Shown: one piece after another, positions 1 through 12,470 of the stretch
Layout: each line of letters begins with the position of its first letter
Numbering within the stretch: position 1 is the stretch's first letter
Assembly: GCF_019399895.1 (NCBI RefSeq)
Contig: NC_091873.1
Span: forward strand, 6,747,501-6,811,500
Reading direction: 5' to 3'
Source of the DNA: Cardiocondyla obscurior
Lineage: Eukaryota > Arthropoda > Insecta > Hymenoptera > Formicidae
Length of the DNA: 64,000 nucleotides
The notes under the pieces: model-generated
Database searches by the model: none
What the model was told of the DNA's origin: nothing
The model's input: the letters and a program-made list of their open reading frames with translations, nothing else
Program-made: the position numbers and the translations under genes

Positions 1-1267
1 CATGCCACGGCGGAATGCACGCGCACGTTGGCAAACGCGTGCGCTACTTGCCCGCCCTGTGTAACCGGGGAACAACGAAATGATATATTCGTGAGGATTG
101 AAATTATGGTGTTACGCGGCGATAACAGCCCTTCCCCGGGCTGGATTATGTACGAAGGGCGCGGTGCAATTATATGCCTTGCCACGTGCGGAGCGAATTG
201 GACAAGGCGGACGGCTAAAGGAGATCGCGGATAGACTGAGAGGAGTCGACGAGTAGGAGGGAAAGAGGGTGGCTCGAAGGGGGCGGAGAAAGAAACCTCC
301 GGCTCTTTGAAGTTGAATAACTAATCTTCGAGATAAAAAAGATCGGACTCTTCATCTGTTAAAATTCTTCCGCTAAAGCTACACCCCGGTGTTACAAAAA
401 TTCCCCCGGACATGCGAAAAATACTCGTAACGAGTAAAAAAGATATTCTTTTCGTACAAACATATTAATTAATGCGATATTAACAAGGAGCTGTTTTTAC
501 AAACATTTTTATTGCTCTCTTCCTCTTTAAATTCGAAATTGTTAATTACGTTAAAGTCACGACCCCCGTCCAGCGAAATTTACCCAGATTTATTCCACGT
601 GTGTAGTTCGCAAACTGCACCGGCAAAAAACCTCGCGGGTTGCTTTTATAGGATCAGTTTGTATAGGTCGTCGGAGTGGCGTGCGAAGGGCGCGGGTTAG
701 GAAGGGCTCTCGCGCGGGGGTTGCGCAACGAATCAAGTTAAACTTTAATCAGGCATAAATGACGGGCGGGGGCGTAACTTTTAACGGGCCAATAAAAACG
801 GGGGAAATGAAAATCGTCAGGTCGCGTATATACCCGTGTACCGTCGCTGATAATGGCGCCGCAATGTGCAACGGATGGCCGTTTTACTGGCTCGCGTTTA
901 TCGTTACGTCGCTTCGTGTGCCCGTCGCGAAATGACGTAGGTGCCCGCCGGCAAATTTATGAATTCCACTGTCGATTAGAGGAGCGACCGAGGGCCTTTA
1001 CTTGCTCCGGTTGACGTTGAATTATTTTTTGTTAGAAGCGCGGATCCTTTCGGAAATCCCCCGGCTGGGCTGGCAACCGAAACGCGGCGACCGAACGAGC
1101 GAGCGACCAATCGATCGTTCCGCGTCGTCGCTTTGCTATAAGGAGTAATGAAAGCAGGAGGGCAGAACGGGGGGGGGGAGAGGGTGGGAAGGGAGGAAGG
1201 TGCGACGTGCCGATGAACTAACTTTACGGATATCGAATATTAATATCGAAATGCTGTTTAGAATATA
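1..1267. other. Intergenic, nothing coding seen
   Basis: CpG-rich, GC-variable DNA with short A and G runs (ggggggggg at 1,170). Only short chance ORFs with no recognisable domain. Confidence 0.6.
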
Positions 1268-1460
1268 CAGGGTGTATCATTTAATGTGTCACACTGAGTA
1301 GGAATAGGTAGGTCTTGGTGAGAAAAATAAAAAAGTTTTGCGCTAGACAAATTAATTTTTTTCTCAATAACCATTGAGAATTTTGCAAAATGATTTAAGA
1401 CTTTTTTATTTTTCTCACCAAGACCTACCTATTCCTACACGGTGTGACACATTAAATAAT
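1268..1460. mobile_element. Palindromic MITE, TA-type, deleted derivative
   Basis: Starts tacagggtgtatc and folds back on itself: the arm ending ggtaggtcttggtgagaaaa reappears inverted at 1,413-1,440. The centre carries gcgctagacaaattaat, shared with the elements at 19,380 and 30,184, but the large central hairpin is missing. The right terminus fades near 1,458. No coding capacity. Confidence 0.75.
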
Positions 1461-2513
1461 ATTTTAATACCACGTGGTAAAGAAATAGAAAATCGACAGA
1501 ACAAATCTAAAATAGCTGTTGCCACGTTGAATACATTTTCCTTCATTTTATCGCGAAATTCACGTAATATGATAAGCTGACGTTTTCGAGCGAAGATTCT
1601 CGCATAGTGGTGTTCGGTTTCGGAAATCTTATATCGAACATCGATAATGCATTAACCGGTCACAGCTTTATCGAGCGACGCGATTTCCGCGCGCGGGTAC
1701 AAATGAAAATAGACGTATAAAATAGAAAGAAAGGCAGAGAGTAAAGCGAGACAACGGGGTTATTCTTGCGGCGAAACATCGCGCCGGTATCTGAATGCGC
1801 CCGTAATCGAGCCGATTGCAATTCGGTCGAAATGAATGAAATAAAAAAAGAAAAGCGAGGGCAAAAAAAAAAAACAAAGGAAAAAAAATAGAGAGCGGAG
1901 TCCCGTAGCTGCTGAGCGGAATTAACCTGGCGCTATTGTCATCCGCGATCCGGTTACGCCGCGTGCACGGTATAACGCCGTTATTAAGGCACCGCGGAAA
2001 TAGTTCCCGTTCTGTGCGAGCCCCCCGAGGCAAACTGTGAGGGGGGAGGCCATTAAAAATTTCCCCAAAGTAGATGAACCAATTCCCAATTGTCTAGTTC
2101 GGAATAAATATCTAATCCAGCGGCGCGCGCGATCTGAATCTAAATCGCGCGGGATTCTGGAAACCGGGTCCGAGAGTTCATCAGAGAAACGTGACCGTTA
2201 AGACTAATTGCGACTTTATCTGTACTTTTGGTGCATTTTCTAATTTGAAGGTACGGGAGGTACACAATTGTTTTAGCGAGGTTTACACGATTGTATAATT
2301 TCGTTTAAAAAAGAAAGAAAAAAAGAAAAGTTCAATTTTCTATGTTATTTAATTTACGTCGTTGTATTAAAAGCGACGCAGCTAGATGTAATTTAAATTT
2401 AATTTTGGCGCATTAATATGCATTAAATAATTGTAAAATAAAAAACGATAGGCTTCTAGAAACTGGTCTATAATTATAACAATATAATTATAACAATAAA
2501 ATAGACATTTCTT

Positions 2514-2764
2514 ATTGATTTTTAATTAAAATGTAAAGGAAGCATGTGGTTAGGCCCGTAAATAAAATGTAATGAACACTGTATATGAGTATTCATTTAC
2601 TGATGTCTTAAATTTCATAATTTTTATTATAAAATTTAAGAAATCAGTAAATGAATTAATTATGAAAATTAAGACATCAGTAAATGAATATTTATGTAGT
2701 GTTCATTACATTTTATTTACGGGCCTAACCACATGCTTCCTTTATATTTTAATTAAAAATCAAT
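2514..2764. mobile_element. Foldback element, about 250 bp
   Basis: Long inverted arms (about 65 bp each): the left contains gtggttaggcccgtaaata, the right tatttacgggcctaaccac. Inside, the tract around catttactgatgtctta is repeated in both orientations. No protein is encoded. Confidence 0.8.
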
Positions 2765-3397
2765 ACTAAAAAAAAAGAAAAGAAAAGAAAAAAAAATATT
2801 ACAGTCAATATGGTTTTCCTGTAGGAAAGTAACGCGCAACAGGTAGCGTCACGATGTAACTTACGACATGGATTCCTAATTAGCAAGTTCGCAGTCACCG
2901 AGAATCCATTCTCCAGGATTACTTTCGGATTTGCGCGAATCGGCACGATAACTAGATGACAAAATGCGGCTCGTGAGTTTAAGCGCGAAGAAAGGCGTGT
3001 GTTTGTGCATCGAAAATCCGGGGACGATGTCGCCGTCGTCGTGGCGCTTGAAAAATCGATAGCTTCCGACCGCCGTGTCGCTACAATATAAAACACTCGT
3101 CGGCAATATGCCCGCTCTACGCGTTATTTTATTTTCGCGAAAATTGTGCGCGTATACGTTATACGTAAAAGCGTATGCAAACACGATAGTAAGCGAAAAC
3201 GATTTACTCAACGTCGTGCATTATTTTCAACCGTTGTGAGTTTCGGCTTATTAAAAACGCAGTGTGCAACAGGTACATGTAATTTCTACACACGCCCTTA
3301 AATAATTAACTACGCGGAAGAGATTTAATTTTGCGCGATGTGTCTGTTACAGAAATATTAATTATCATTTTGCCGAGGAGAACGTAAAAAAGAAAAA

Positions 3398-3403
<6 letters not shown>

Positions 3404-3447
<44 letters not shown>
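3404..3447. repeat. (GA)n microsatellite
   Basis: About 20 uninterrupted ga units preceded by an A-rich run. Confidence 0.9.
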
Positions 3448-3453
<6 letters not shown>

Positions 3454-3850
3454 GAACATCGTGCCGTTTAAGCTCGGATATGTAATATCGACCGCTCGCG
3501 CGTGACACGACCCAAATTGCAAAAGACACGCAGCATCCTTGATGCAACAAAATAATATATAAACTAAACGGCGATAAAGCTTTAATTGCGGGAATCATGA
3601 TTGCCAGGGCCATTTCGTATACCGCCGTATAGCAAAGGAACGATTACTAACCACGCCTTGGGTCGGCTTGGTCGTTTGAAGGAGCTTCCATCGGGGAAAT
3701 TCATTATGCGATTAGATAATTAAGTTAATTGACGAAAAGTAATGGAAGACGGGCGTCTTACCAGTCGTAAATTTTGCGCTGAAACCGCATTACATCTCGG
3801 AGAGTTATTACGTCACTTGCAAACCGTTCAGCCATTTCATTTGCATATGA

Positions 3851-3944
3851 CGGGATCAACTTTATTTCTCTAGTAATTAATTAGTATACTAATTAATTAC
3901 TAGAGAAATAAAGTTGATCCCGAAAGTAGTATATATACTACTTT
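3851..3944. repeat. Two adjacent palindromes
   Basis: 3,851-3,922 is a perfect inverted repeat with 34-bp arms (cgggatcaactttatttc...) around a tata centre. It is followed directly by a second palindrome, aaagtagtatatatactact, ending at 3,944. Probably remnants of foldback elements. Confidence 0.8.
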
Positions 3945-4140
3945 CGTCAATTCAAAACGTAAATATTAAAATAGTTGCTTTTGCAAATTTAAAATTTCCA
4001 CAAATATTCTAGAACAATATGTATTCAATTCGAATTGTAGAAATAAATATAAAGTCACAGAAAAATATATCCTAACTTCAAATATAAAAAAAAAAATTTA
4101 TTAATGACAAATTACATTCTTACGAAATGTATAAAATTTT

Positions 4141-4270
4141 TGGATCGTTCGGAAAGTCATTTCGTTTTTTATTAATAATTAAAATACAGTTTAATAATTA
4201 AATACAGTAATATAGCAAAAAAATAATTTTTTAATTATTAAAAAAAACGAAATGACTTTCCAAACGACCA
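4141..4270. mobile_element. Mariner-like MITE, about 130 bp
   Basis: Termini tggatcgttcggaaagtcat and, inverted, atgactttccaaacgacca form inverted repeats of about 38 bp around an AT-rich core. The terminal sequence resembles mariner-type ends. Noncoding. Confidence 0.65.
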
Positions 4271-4474
4271 ATAATTATAAAAGGCGTTTAGAAATAAATG
4301 AAAATAAATTTCTTTAAAGAAATATACGAAAAGAAAAAATAAAAGAAAGAGAAACGGTATGAATTAATTTCTTTCGCGTTAAAAAAAAAATATTACGATA
4401 CGCGGAGTTTAACACAATTGCGTTTCCGTTGCATAACGCACGACGTGGATTCTTACGTGTCGTTAATACATATT

Positions 4475-4552
4475 ACTTGTGTCTCTGCTGTCGCAGCAGC
4501 CTGTACTGACTACATAGTCAGTACAGGCTGCTGCGACAGCAAAGACACAAGT
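4475..4552. repeat. Near-perfect 36-bp stem hairpin
   Basis: The left arm starts acttgtgtctctgctgtcgc and the right arm ends with its complement. There is one mismatch in 36 bp and a 6-nt centre (tacata). It is unlike its AT-rich surroundings. Probably a foldback relic; a small-RNA precursor is possible but the loop is very short. Confidence 0.75.
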
Positions 4553-4619
4553 GTGCAACACGTCGGCAAAATTAATTCTACATCGTAGACGGATACTAAG
4601 TGCCTACCTGTTGCACCGC

Positions 4620-7022
4620 GTGATAGGACGATCGCGTTTTGAACAGATCAGAAGCGCGGACGACGAAAGACGTTTGGCACTCGGCAAATGAAAAATTTTA
4701 CGCGCCTATCCGTAACAGGCAGATAGGATTTACGGTTTCGCAACTTGTTGCTCGCAACAGCCAATCTTTGGAGATCCACGGCGGTTTCCGCGACGGTCCT
4801 GATTTCGCGACGCGCAAAGTCTCACGCCTCGGTGGCCGCGAGAGGAAAAAAAATAAATATATATTTTACAAACTTCTTCGCGCGTACAAATTTCCACAGC
4901 GGCGCGCTCGAGAGACGATTTTTATACCTCGCTTTTTGTTTCATTCGAGTTATCGTTCCCCTTCGCGTTCGTAGGAGTCAATATTTGAGAAAGAATGTCG
5001 GAATGCGCTTCTTCCTTTCTTTTCCTTTTTCTCTTTTTCTGCCGCACAGTAGATCTTACGTTTGCTCGTTTATCCCGGAGATATCTCTCACTTGCATCTT
5101 CGATGATACGTTTACCGAAGCATTTTTATTGTGGAGTAGGGGGGTAGAATCAACTCTTCGGGGTCTGAGCTAGTGTTTTTTCGTACGATTACACTCTATA
5201 AAGCGGGAAATAACGTGTCTATCCGTTCCCCGTCCGTGGATATATGCCAGCAGGTAGCTTTCAAATACGCGTCAAGGAACATTGGTGAGAAACTTCAAGA
5301 TGACTTACTTTGTCTGACTTACGTGACGGAGACGCATACTAGCGCACCTGTTGCACGTTAATTCAAAAATGGGGGAATAAGGAAAAAGAGGAGAAAGGGA
5401 GAAGGGAGGGAGAGAAAAAGGAGAAAAAAAGAAAAAAAAAAAAAAAAGATTGCATTGTGTCTCAGTCGAACGTTTAAACAATTTCCTTCGACTTGTATCT
5501 TTTCGCTACCTGTTGCACCCCGTAGCATTAGCAGATTTAAGCTTTCCGTCAATCTTCGTAGTCCACTTTGTTTATCAAACCCAACAAGCCTTGTAAACTA
5601 CTGAAATTGCCCGGTGGCTATCGGCAAGTTTGATTAATAGCGAGTGATATCGGTAAACTTATTTAACGCGACGGCGATAACTTTTTACGGTATAAAAATT
5701 AATTTTTTTTAGTACGATAAATTAATCAGGCGGAGAAATACAGAAAATAATTTCGCATGATTTTTGTCACGTATTATTTCCTTCCTCGCGGAGGAAAGCC
5801 GTGAACAAAAAGGAAGACGGCCGTGCACGGGCGAAAATTCCGTGCACCGTCGTGACACGAGGGGTAGGGAGGGAGGAGGGGTCGCGACTTCTCAGCCGTA
5901 TCCCGAAGTAATCGATGATATTACTGGTTCTAATTTGAAAAAGTATTTGCAACCAAGCGTTCCGCTTCCTCAGGAACATCAGCTTCGGCGAGTGTAAGAA
6001 AAGAAAAAAGAAAAAAAAAATAATAAACGCATGCTCGGACATTAAATATAAGATTTTATGACGTAAGAAATTTTTTTTAAGAGGGTTTATAGCAGGGAAA
6101 TTTATAATATAATTTACCTTTTTAAAAATGACGGATCTGAAGGAGATGTATTCCATTTCCTTAGGAAATACGTAGTACGTATACAAGATTTGTAGAATTT
6201 TTTCATGAGGAATAAAAAAAAAAGAAAGAAAGAAAGAGAGGAATATGATAAATTACTTCGCGGCTGGAAGGAAGTGGGCTAGATTTATAAAGCTAAAAGT
6301 GCCCGAATTCTAAAAGGGCTAAAAATCATCAAAGCACTAAGAGCGCGAGCCATAGTGGCATGACCGAAAGTAACCAAAATGGAGCGTGACCTCGTATGTG
6401 ATTTTCACGAATCGCATTACAGGTGACCTCTTTTGCATAATGTATGTCATACGTTACCGTTGAAATGCGGCGGTACGATGATCTCGTCCTGGAGTTGAAA
6501 GCTTTAAGCGCGGAGAGAATAAAAATCGCGAAATATGGAAGAATAAGGATATCCGCGCACAAGAATATTTTTCCCGCGTGTATTGTAAAATTCTTACGTA
6601 TCTTGCCTTGCAATAAAAGAAAGAGAAACAAGCGTCTTTCAACCGCATTTGATGTAATGGAATGCCGCGATAAGATACAAAATGCACGTGCCATTAACCC
6701 GCGCCTCATAAATACGTTACTTTAGACTGTTCTAAAAAAAAAGAAAAAAAGGAAAAAAAAAAAAAGGGAAAAATAAAATTGCGAACAAATTCTAACAAAT
6801 GTTTCTACGGCTTAAAATTTGCAACGATTATTTATACGCAAATTGATAAATAATGTTAATACTTAAGTGTTAATCTAGATCGCGAGTTTAATTAATATTC
6901 AAAGTAATGAATATCTAACGACTTCCTTAAATTAATAAAGAGCCCCGCGAGGAAGTTGCGCGCCCTCGCGCATTTTTGCAGTCAATTTTCGAAAGGACCT
7001 TTGTGGTAGGTATCGCAAACTG
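4620..7022. other. Intergenic, nothing coding seen
   Basis: A-rich tracts (5,380-5,450; 6,000-6,020; 6,730-6,770) and mixed-composition DNA. The open frames present are short, composition-driven and overlap on both strands. Confidence 0.55.
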
Positions 7023-7412
7023 AACACCTGTGTGAACTTAGCACCCCACTTTTACATAATTAACTTTTTTTTACAGAAATAGATAGCATTTCGTTTGTAG
7101 TTCCGTTAATTATTAATTATAAAATATTTAAAAAAAGAGTAGCACCCGAGATATATTTGAAATCCGCTTGCGCAGATAGTTAGAGAATTGTTAATAACTT
7201 TTGAACCGTTCAACTACAAACGAAAGTAAAACTACTACAAACGATTCTCTAACTATCTGCGCAAGCGGATTTCAAATATCTTAATCTCGGGCGCTACTCT
7301 TTTTTTAAATATTTTATAATTAATAATTAACGAAACTACAAACGAAATGCTATCTATTTCTGTAAAAAAAGTTAATTGTGTAAAAGTAGGGTGCCAAGTT
7401 CACACAGGTGTT
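7023..7412. mobile_element. Foldback element, about 390 bp, with AACACCTGTGTGAACTT ends
   Basis: The ends aacacctgtgtgaactt and aagttcacacaggtgtt match perfectly. Most of the element folds back, with arms of about 170 bp including agatagttagagaat and cttgcgcagatagtt. A possible solo end of the same family (ttcgcacaggt) lies at 23,787-23,798. Noncoding. Confidence 0.8.
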
Positions 7413-9529
7413 ACGCGCACCTGCGACAGCCGTGACTTGTAAAGTGCATTTATCCTGCCTGAAACTTTGCGGTATTTCGTACGATATTTTTAAAGTAGCC
7501 CAGAAATCAAATCGTACGATCCCTTACGAGAGTTTGACTCTTTAGACTCGCATAAATAATCATAGACGAGAAAATGTCACTTGGAAAAAAATAAAATAAA
7601 ATAAAATAAAAAGTAGTCGAAAAAAAAAAAAATAAAATAAAATAAAATAAAACGATTTATTTACAAGCGAGCACCATGTTTGCGATACACGAGATAAGAC
7701 TGTCCGTCAGATCCGTGGTGGTCGAGAAAAAGTCGAGATAACCGAATACGATGGGAAGAAAAGATGTGGAAAAATCGCGATCTCGCTCGCCGTAGGAGCA
7801 ACCTCTGATCGTGGGTCGTAGGTCTGTCTCTGTCTCGGTAAGCACTGAAGCGCTGTTCGATACCAGGAATGGTTATATTATCTTCCTACCACCCCCCGTA
7901 CAGCACCCCGTACCCTCGCACCCATTACAAGATGGCCGTTCGTGTTTGCAAAATAGCGCTTGCGCCCCGCGAGTAATTCGTTCACCGTGCCTCCCTTCGC
8001 CTCTCCGCCGACCCACGAGCGCTTTCATCCCTCTCGATCCTTAACGTTCTCTATCCTCCGGAGGGTGGAAGTACCCCTCGTCTCTTCACCTTCTTGCTTC
8101 ATCCCGGTCGAAGATTTTTCTCCCTCTCGCCCGGCTCGCGCGACCATCTTCGTCGTCCACCGCTTTTCCCTCCCTCCCCCCTCCCGCCCCCGTCCCTATG
8201 TTAGATCATCCCGATCTCCCATTCCTTTCGCTCGACCACTCAGACCACTCTCAGAACAAGTGCTATCCACACCTTCCTCGTTTCTCCTTTCCACGAGCGT
8301 TACGTCTATGATTATTTTGCGGTCTGCTATCAACCGCGAGAGATAGGAGAGGGTTATTGGTTGTCGCTTCGATCCGGCGTTTATAGACGTTCTATCCATC
8401 TATTAGATCTGGACTTTACCTTTGTTATACCGAGTCGAACGAAAAATTCTCCCGTTTTCCGTAATAAAACATTTATAAAATAATTCAACTTTAATTTGAT
8501 TTTTTTTTTTTTTTAATTTTCTACGATATAAAATTGTTTCATTACGCCTTGAAATATTTTCCACGTAAAATTATATTTTTCAAAGTAAACGTGGTAAAAA
8601 AAAAAAAAAGAAAAAATGTAAATATATTATTTTAAAAGTTAAGTTCACAAATTTAGAACTTGAAAACTAAATATCGCAACGACAAGTGCCGTCTTCTGTA
8701 ATTATTTATAGAAATAAACGCATTTACTCCGATGTATTTAGTTTAATTGCAAAATGTCTAGACAAGTACTTTTTTCATTATTATTTTTTTTTTTTTGTAC
8801 TTAATACAACATAATAAGAATAAAAATCAAAGTCGAATATTAATATTTTAAATAGAGAGCAGATACTATTTGTATTATCATTACTCTTTGTCTAGATAAC
8901 GGCGCAGAAAATTGCGACATTAATAAGTAGAATATTCCACAGATAAACTGACCCACATTTTCATGGCAGAATATTCCGCGCAGGCTAACACTACCTATTC
9001 CGCCATAGCGATATGAACCCATTGTCATTCATAGCTGTGCGATGCAAATGTTTAATGCTATAACCATTATAAAATGCTCGGGCGCGGAATGTATATGTTA
9101 TAAAATAAAAAAATATTATAAATATAACGGCAATTGGATTATTTCAGCGAGTGCCATAATTGCATTAAGCCAGCAGAAAAAAAAAATACATATATTTTTT
9201 AAAATTTGTCTAAAAAAAAAAAAAAAACCCTCCCGTTTAGCAAAATAATGTATTAAAGCTATTTCTCGCAAGAAACTACTTTTGTTACGTTACGTTGTCG
9301 TGTCTGAACTGGTGAATTATTAGCGCGAATTAATCGAATCACGGGGTAATTATAAATGCACTTTTCCGAACGTACGGCCGAACTCGGATTGAAGACCGCG
9401 CGAAAGAAGCTTATCGATCGACACTGTCTGCGCTAACGACGCGATTATATTTCTACTCGCGGGTACATTCGTATGCGTGCGTGGGTGCGACCGTGTGCGC
9501 GAAACGCGCGAATGTTTGCATGCAGATAA
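7413..9529. other. Intergenic, nothing coding seen
   Basis: An ataaaataaaa run near 7,590-7,650, a pyrimidine-rich tract at 7,880-8,280 (cctccct type) that produces proline/serine-rich chance ORFs, and AT-rich DNA after 8,450. Confidence 0.55.
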
Positions 9530-11036
9530 ACCGCAGGAATACTCTGTGGACAAGAGGATTTGTCAAGAGTGCAAACCTGCGTGCGTATGCACCTCGATAG
9601 TTTGTCGTGGCGGATGGTCGTGACGTTATGATTAACGTCGTTGAATTTCGCGCAAGTTTTATGCATCGCGCGGACTGTCAGCGTTCGCAATATATTTCGC
9701 GACTAGCCGTAGGATTCGAGAGCTTCGCTATCCAAACTAAATAAGACCCCGAGAGTTGCGGCGATATAGCCTTCTCCTCCTTTTCGCAATTGTATCTCAC
9801 CCAAATAACTTCGTTCATCTTGTTTGTTGAACGATAACGAGGTAGACGCGGTAAGAATAAAATCTTTTAAGTGTATCCGGAAGTCGTAAAATAAAGGGAT
9901 GTTTAAAATATTGTTGCGTACACGAAAAGTCGCACATTCTCATTTTACGTTTTAAGATTTCTGTGAATTCGCGGGGGGAGAAAAAAAAAAGAAAGAAAGA
10001 AGTTGATCAATGAACTTTTCATTCTTACTTTTTATTATGTAGCGCAAATAAATATGTTTATTTTAATTGGTTTTAAGCAAAGTTCTGATCATTACTAATT
10101 TTTTTTAACAAAGAGCAAATTGTCGGATAAGCGCATGCTCCCACCGAGTTTTTAATCGGTGGTACTGCAAGATGAATTTAGTATCAAACAAAATTTAATT
10201 CAAATTTCAATTCTAAATCTCTTACATTTTACGAGTACCTAATAATATAAAAATCCATTTTTTAGTTTTTATTTTATTTTATTTTATTTATTTTATTTAT
10301 TTATTTATTTTTTTTTATAGTAAAAATTAAAATAAATTTAAGGCAATACTTACAAGTAAATACTTACGAGTAAAAGCCATAAAATAACGCTTTTGTCATG
10401 ATCCCCAAATTAAAACCCGATTTTTAACCAAAAAAAAAAAATTAAAATTATTTTTTTAATGCGTGTGTAATAATATGCATCAAATTTTGACAGATGAGCC
10501 TCTCATGCACCTCTGTATTCAAGAATTATTTTAATTTTTTTGATTTGGTGTAACATTAAGAAAGAATTTTAAAACTGATTTTTTAAAAATAATTTCATAT
10601 TTTAACTACTTGGTGCAATATTTTATTAATTAAAAAAACCAAATGTACATTCAAATACAGAAAGTACAATTATAAAACATATTAGCGATTCATATTTCAT
10701 ATACTTTAAATTAATCTTCATCACTCTCCTCATTAATCACTACACAGTGCCAAAAATAATTTAAAATTCGACTTCAAATATCTGCTGATCTAGCAATTTT
10801 TAATAAATATTTAGTATGTGACAAAAGCAATTAAACCAACTGATACAGATAACTGAACCAAAGGTACAGTTGTACGCTTACCATTAGCGTAATCATAGCA
10901 GTATCGAAAAATTCGGCGCCGTGCAGGCCAACAGTGGGAGTTTAGTCGGTAGTGGGCAGCCTCGCGGCATAAGACCCGAGCCCGACATAACGCTCTCCTT
11001 TCCCCAGGAGACAAGGTATGCGTAAAGGCATCCCCC

Positions 11037-11067
<31 letters not shown>

Positions 11068-12222
11068 GTATCGAGATTCGGTTCATTCTTCCATTATTGT
11101 CAGAATGATATTCAAGCTTCAATGAAGCAGCGAAATGTTTTCGCATTAATATGCCGAAATCTCCCTTGCTTTTATTCCAAGTTGGTTGTCATACCTATCA
11201 TACATGTCATATGTAGCAGAGATTATTAAATTATTTGTCACAGCTAGATATTTATCAAAAATTGTAAGATCAGCAGAAATATTAATTCGCATTTTTAATA
11301 ATACCGAGTCACTGTGTAGTGATCAATGAGAACAGCGATGAAGACAAATTTAAAATATTTTGCTAATACGTTTTATAACAAATATAGTATTTTCTGTATC
11401 TAAAAATTTATTTATTTTTTTCAATAAATAAAATATAGTACAAATAATTAAAATATAAAATTATTTTTAAAAAATCAGTTTTTAATTTTTGTTATAAATT
11501 TTTTTTATGTTGCATAAAAGAAAAAAATTTTTTTTTACTTTGAAGTACAAAAATGTATAATCATGACAAAAATGTTTTTATTTATTGCTTTTAATTGTAA
11601 ACATTTGAAATAAAATTGCCATTAATTAATTTTAAATTTCACTATTAAAAAAAATAATAAAACAAAACAATAAATTTTTTTTAATTACTAGTAAAATGAT
11701 TTTTGAGATTAAGATAGAAATGTTGATGAAATTACTTTATTTGGTACTAAATTCATCTATGCAGTACCACCGATTAGAAACTCGGTAAGAACTCATTTGG
11801 TATGCCTATCTGGCTATGCTCTTTGTTAAAAAAAATATTAATTTAAACATCCCTTTATTTCACGACTTCCGGATACACTTAAAAGATTTTATTCTTACCG
11901 CGTCAACCTCGTTATCGTTCAACAAACAAAATGAACGAAGTTATTTGAGTGAGATAAAATTACGAAAAGGAGGAGAAAGCTATATCGCCGCAATCCTCGG
12001 GGTCTTATTCAGTTTGGATAGCGAAGCTCTCTAATCCTACGGCTAGTCGCGAAATATATTGCGAACGCTGACAGTCCGCGCGATGCATAAAACTTGCGCG
12101 AAATTCAACGACGTTAATCATAACGTCACGATCACCCGCCACGACAAACTATCAAGATGCATACGAACGCAGGTTTGCACCCTTGAAAAATCTTCTTGTC
12201 CACAAAGTATTCCTGTGGACTT
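9530..12222. repeat. Large inverted repeat with a 1.5-kb AT-rich core
   Basis: Left arm about 9,530-10,200, right arm about 11,720-12,222. The match includes cgcgcgatgcataaaacttg (right, 12,078), the gatagcgaagctct region and the accgag/ctcggt hairpin at both inner ends. The core (10,200-11,720) is AT-rich with no credible ORF and contains a retroelement 3' end. It may be a foldback transposon or two inverted copies of one repeat. Confidence 0.75.
10904..11067 (+). mobile_element. 5'-truncated retroelement 3' end with poly(A)
   Basis: GC-rich segment containing gggagtttagtcggtagtggg, then about 27 A residues. The flanks are similar: agtatcgaaaaattcgg before and agtatcgagattcgg after the poly(A), like a target-site duplication. 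A related motif, gggttttagtgagtagtggg, occurs at 35,399. Probably a LINE/SINE tail; the family was not identified. Confidence 0.6.
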
Positions 12223-12470
12223 TTCGTGTAGATTTTTATTTTAGAAAGAAAAGTGCCGTGCTAGATTCGCAAGGTTAGCACGGCACTTGTAAAATACTGA
12301 TATAAAATAGTAATATAAATAATGATATCTAAGAATAAAAAAAAAAATTGGGACCATTTATTAAAAAATCAGTTTTAAACCATTTATAAAATATAAAATT
12401 AAATTAAATTAATAAATTCTAAACCAATTTTATTTAATTGGTATTGATATTTTATTTAATATTTCAAAAA
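12223..12470. repeat. Hairpin plus AT-rich repeat tail
   Basis: Contains gtgccgtgcta and its complement tagcacggcac (11-bp stem, 12,253-12,286), then an AT-rich tail with ttgggaccatttatt. It shares sequence with 18,690-19,345 and extends the right arm of the large inverted repeat. Confidence 0.7.

Larger units (their letters stand above)
2834..5518. promoter_or_regulatory. Cluster of five GTGCAACAGGTA-like motifs
   Basis: gcaacaggta core at 2,836 (+), 3,266 (+), 4,605 (-), 5,507 (-), and the variant gtgcaacaggtg at 5,345 (-). Four of five have the gt/gc-GCAACAGGTA form, three continue to CAGGTAG, and CAGGTAG also occurs at 5,251. Possible clustered binding sites, or pieces of an old repeat. 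Confidence 0.35.
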
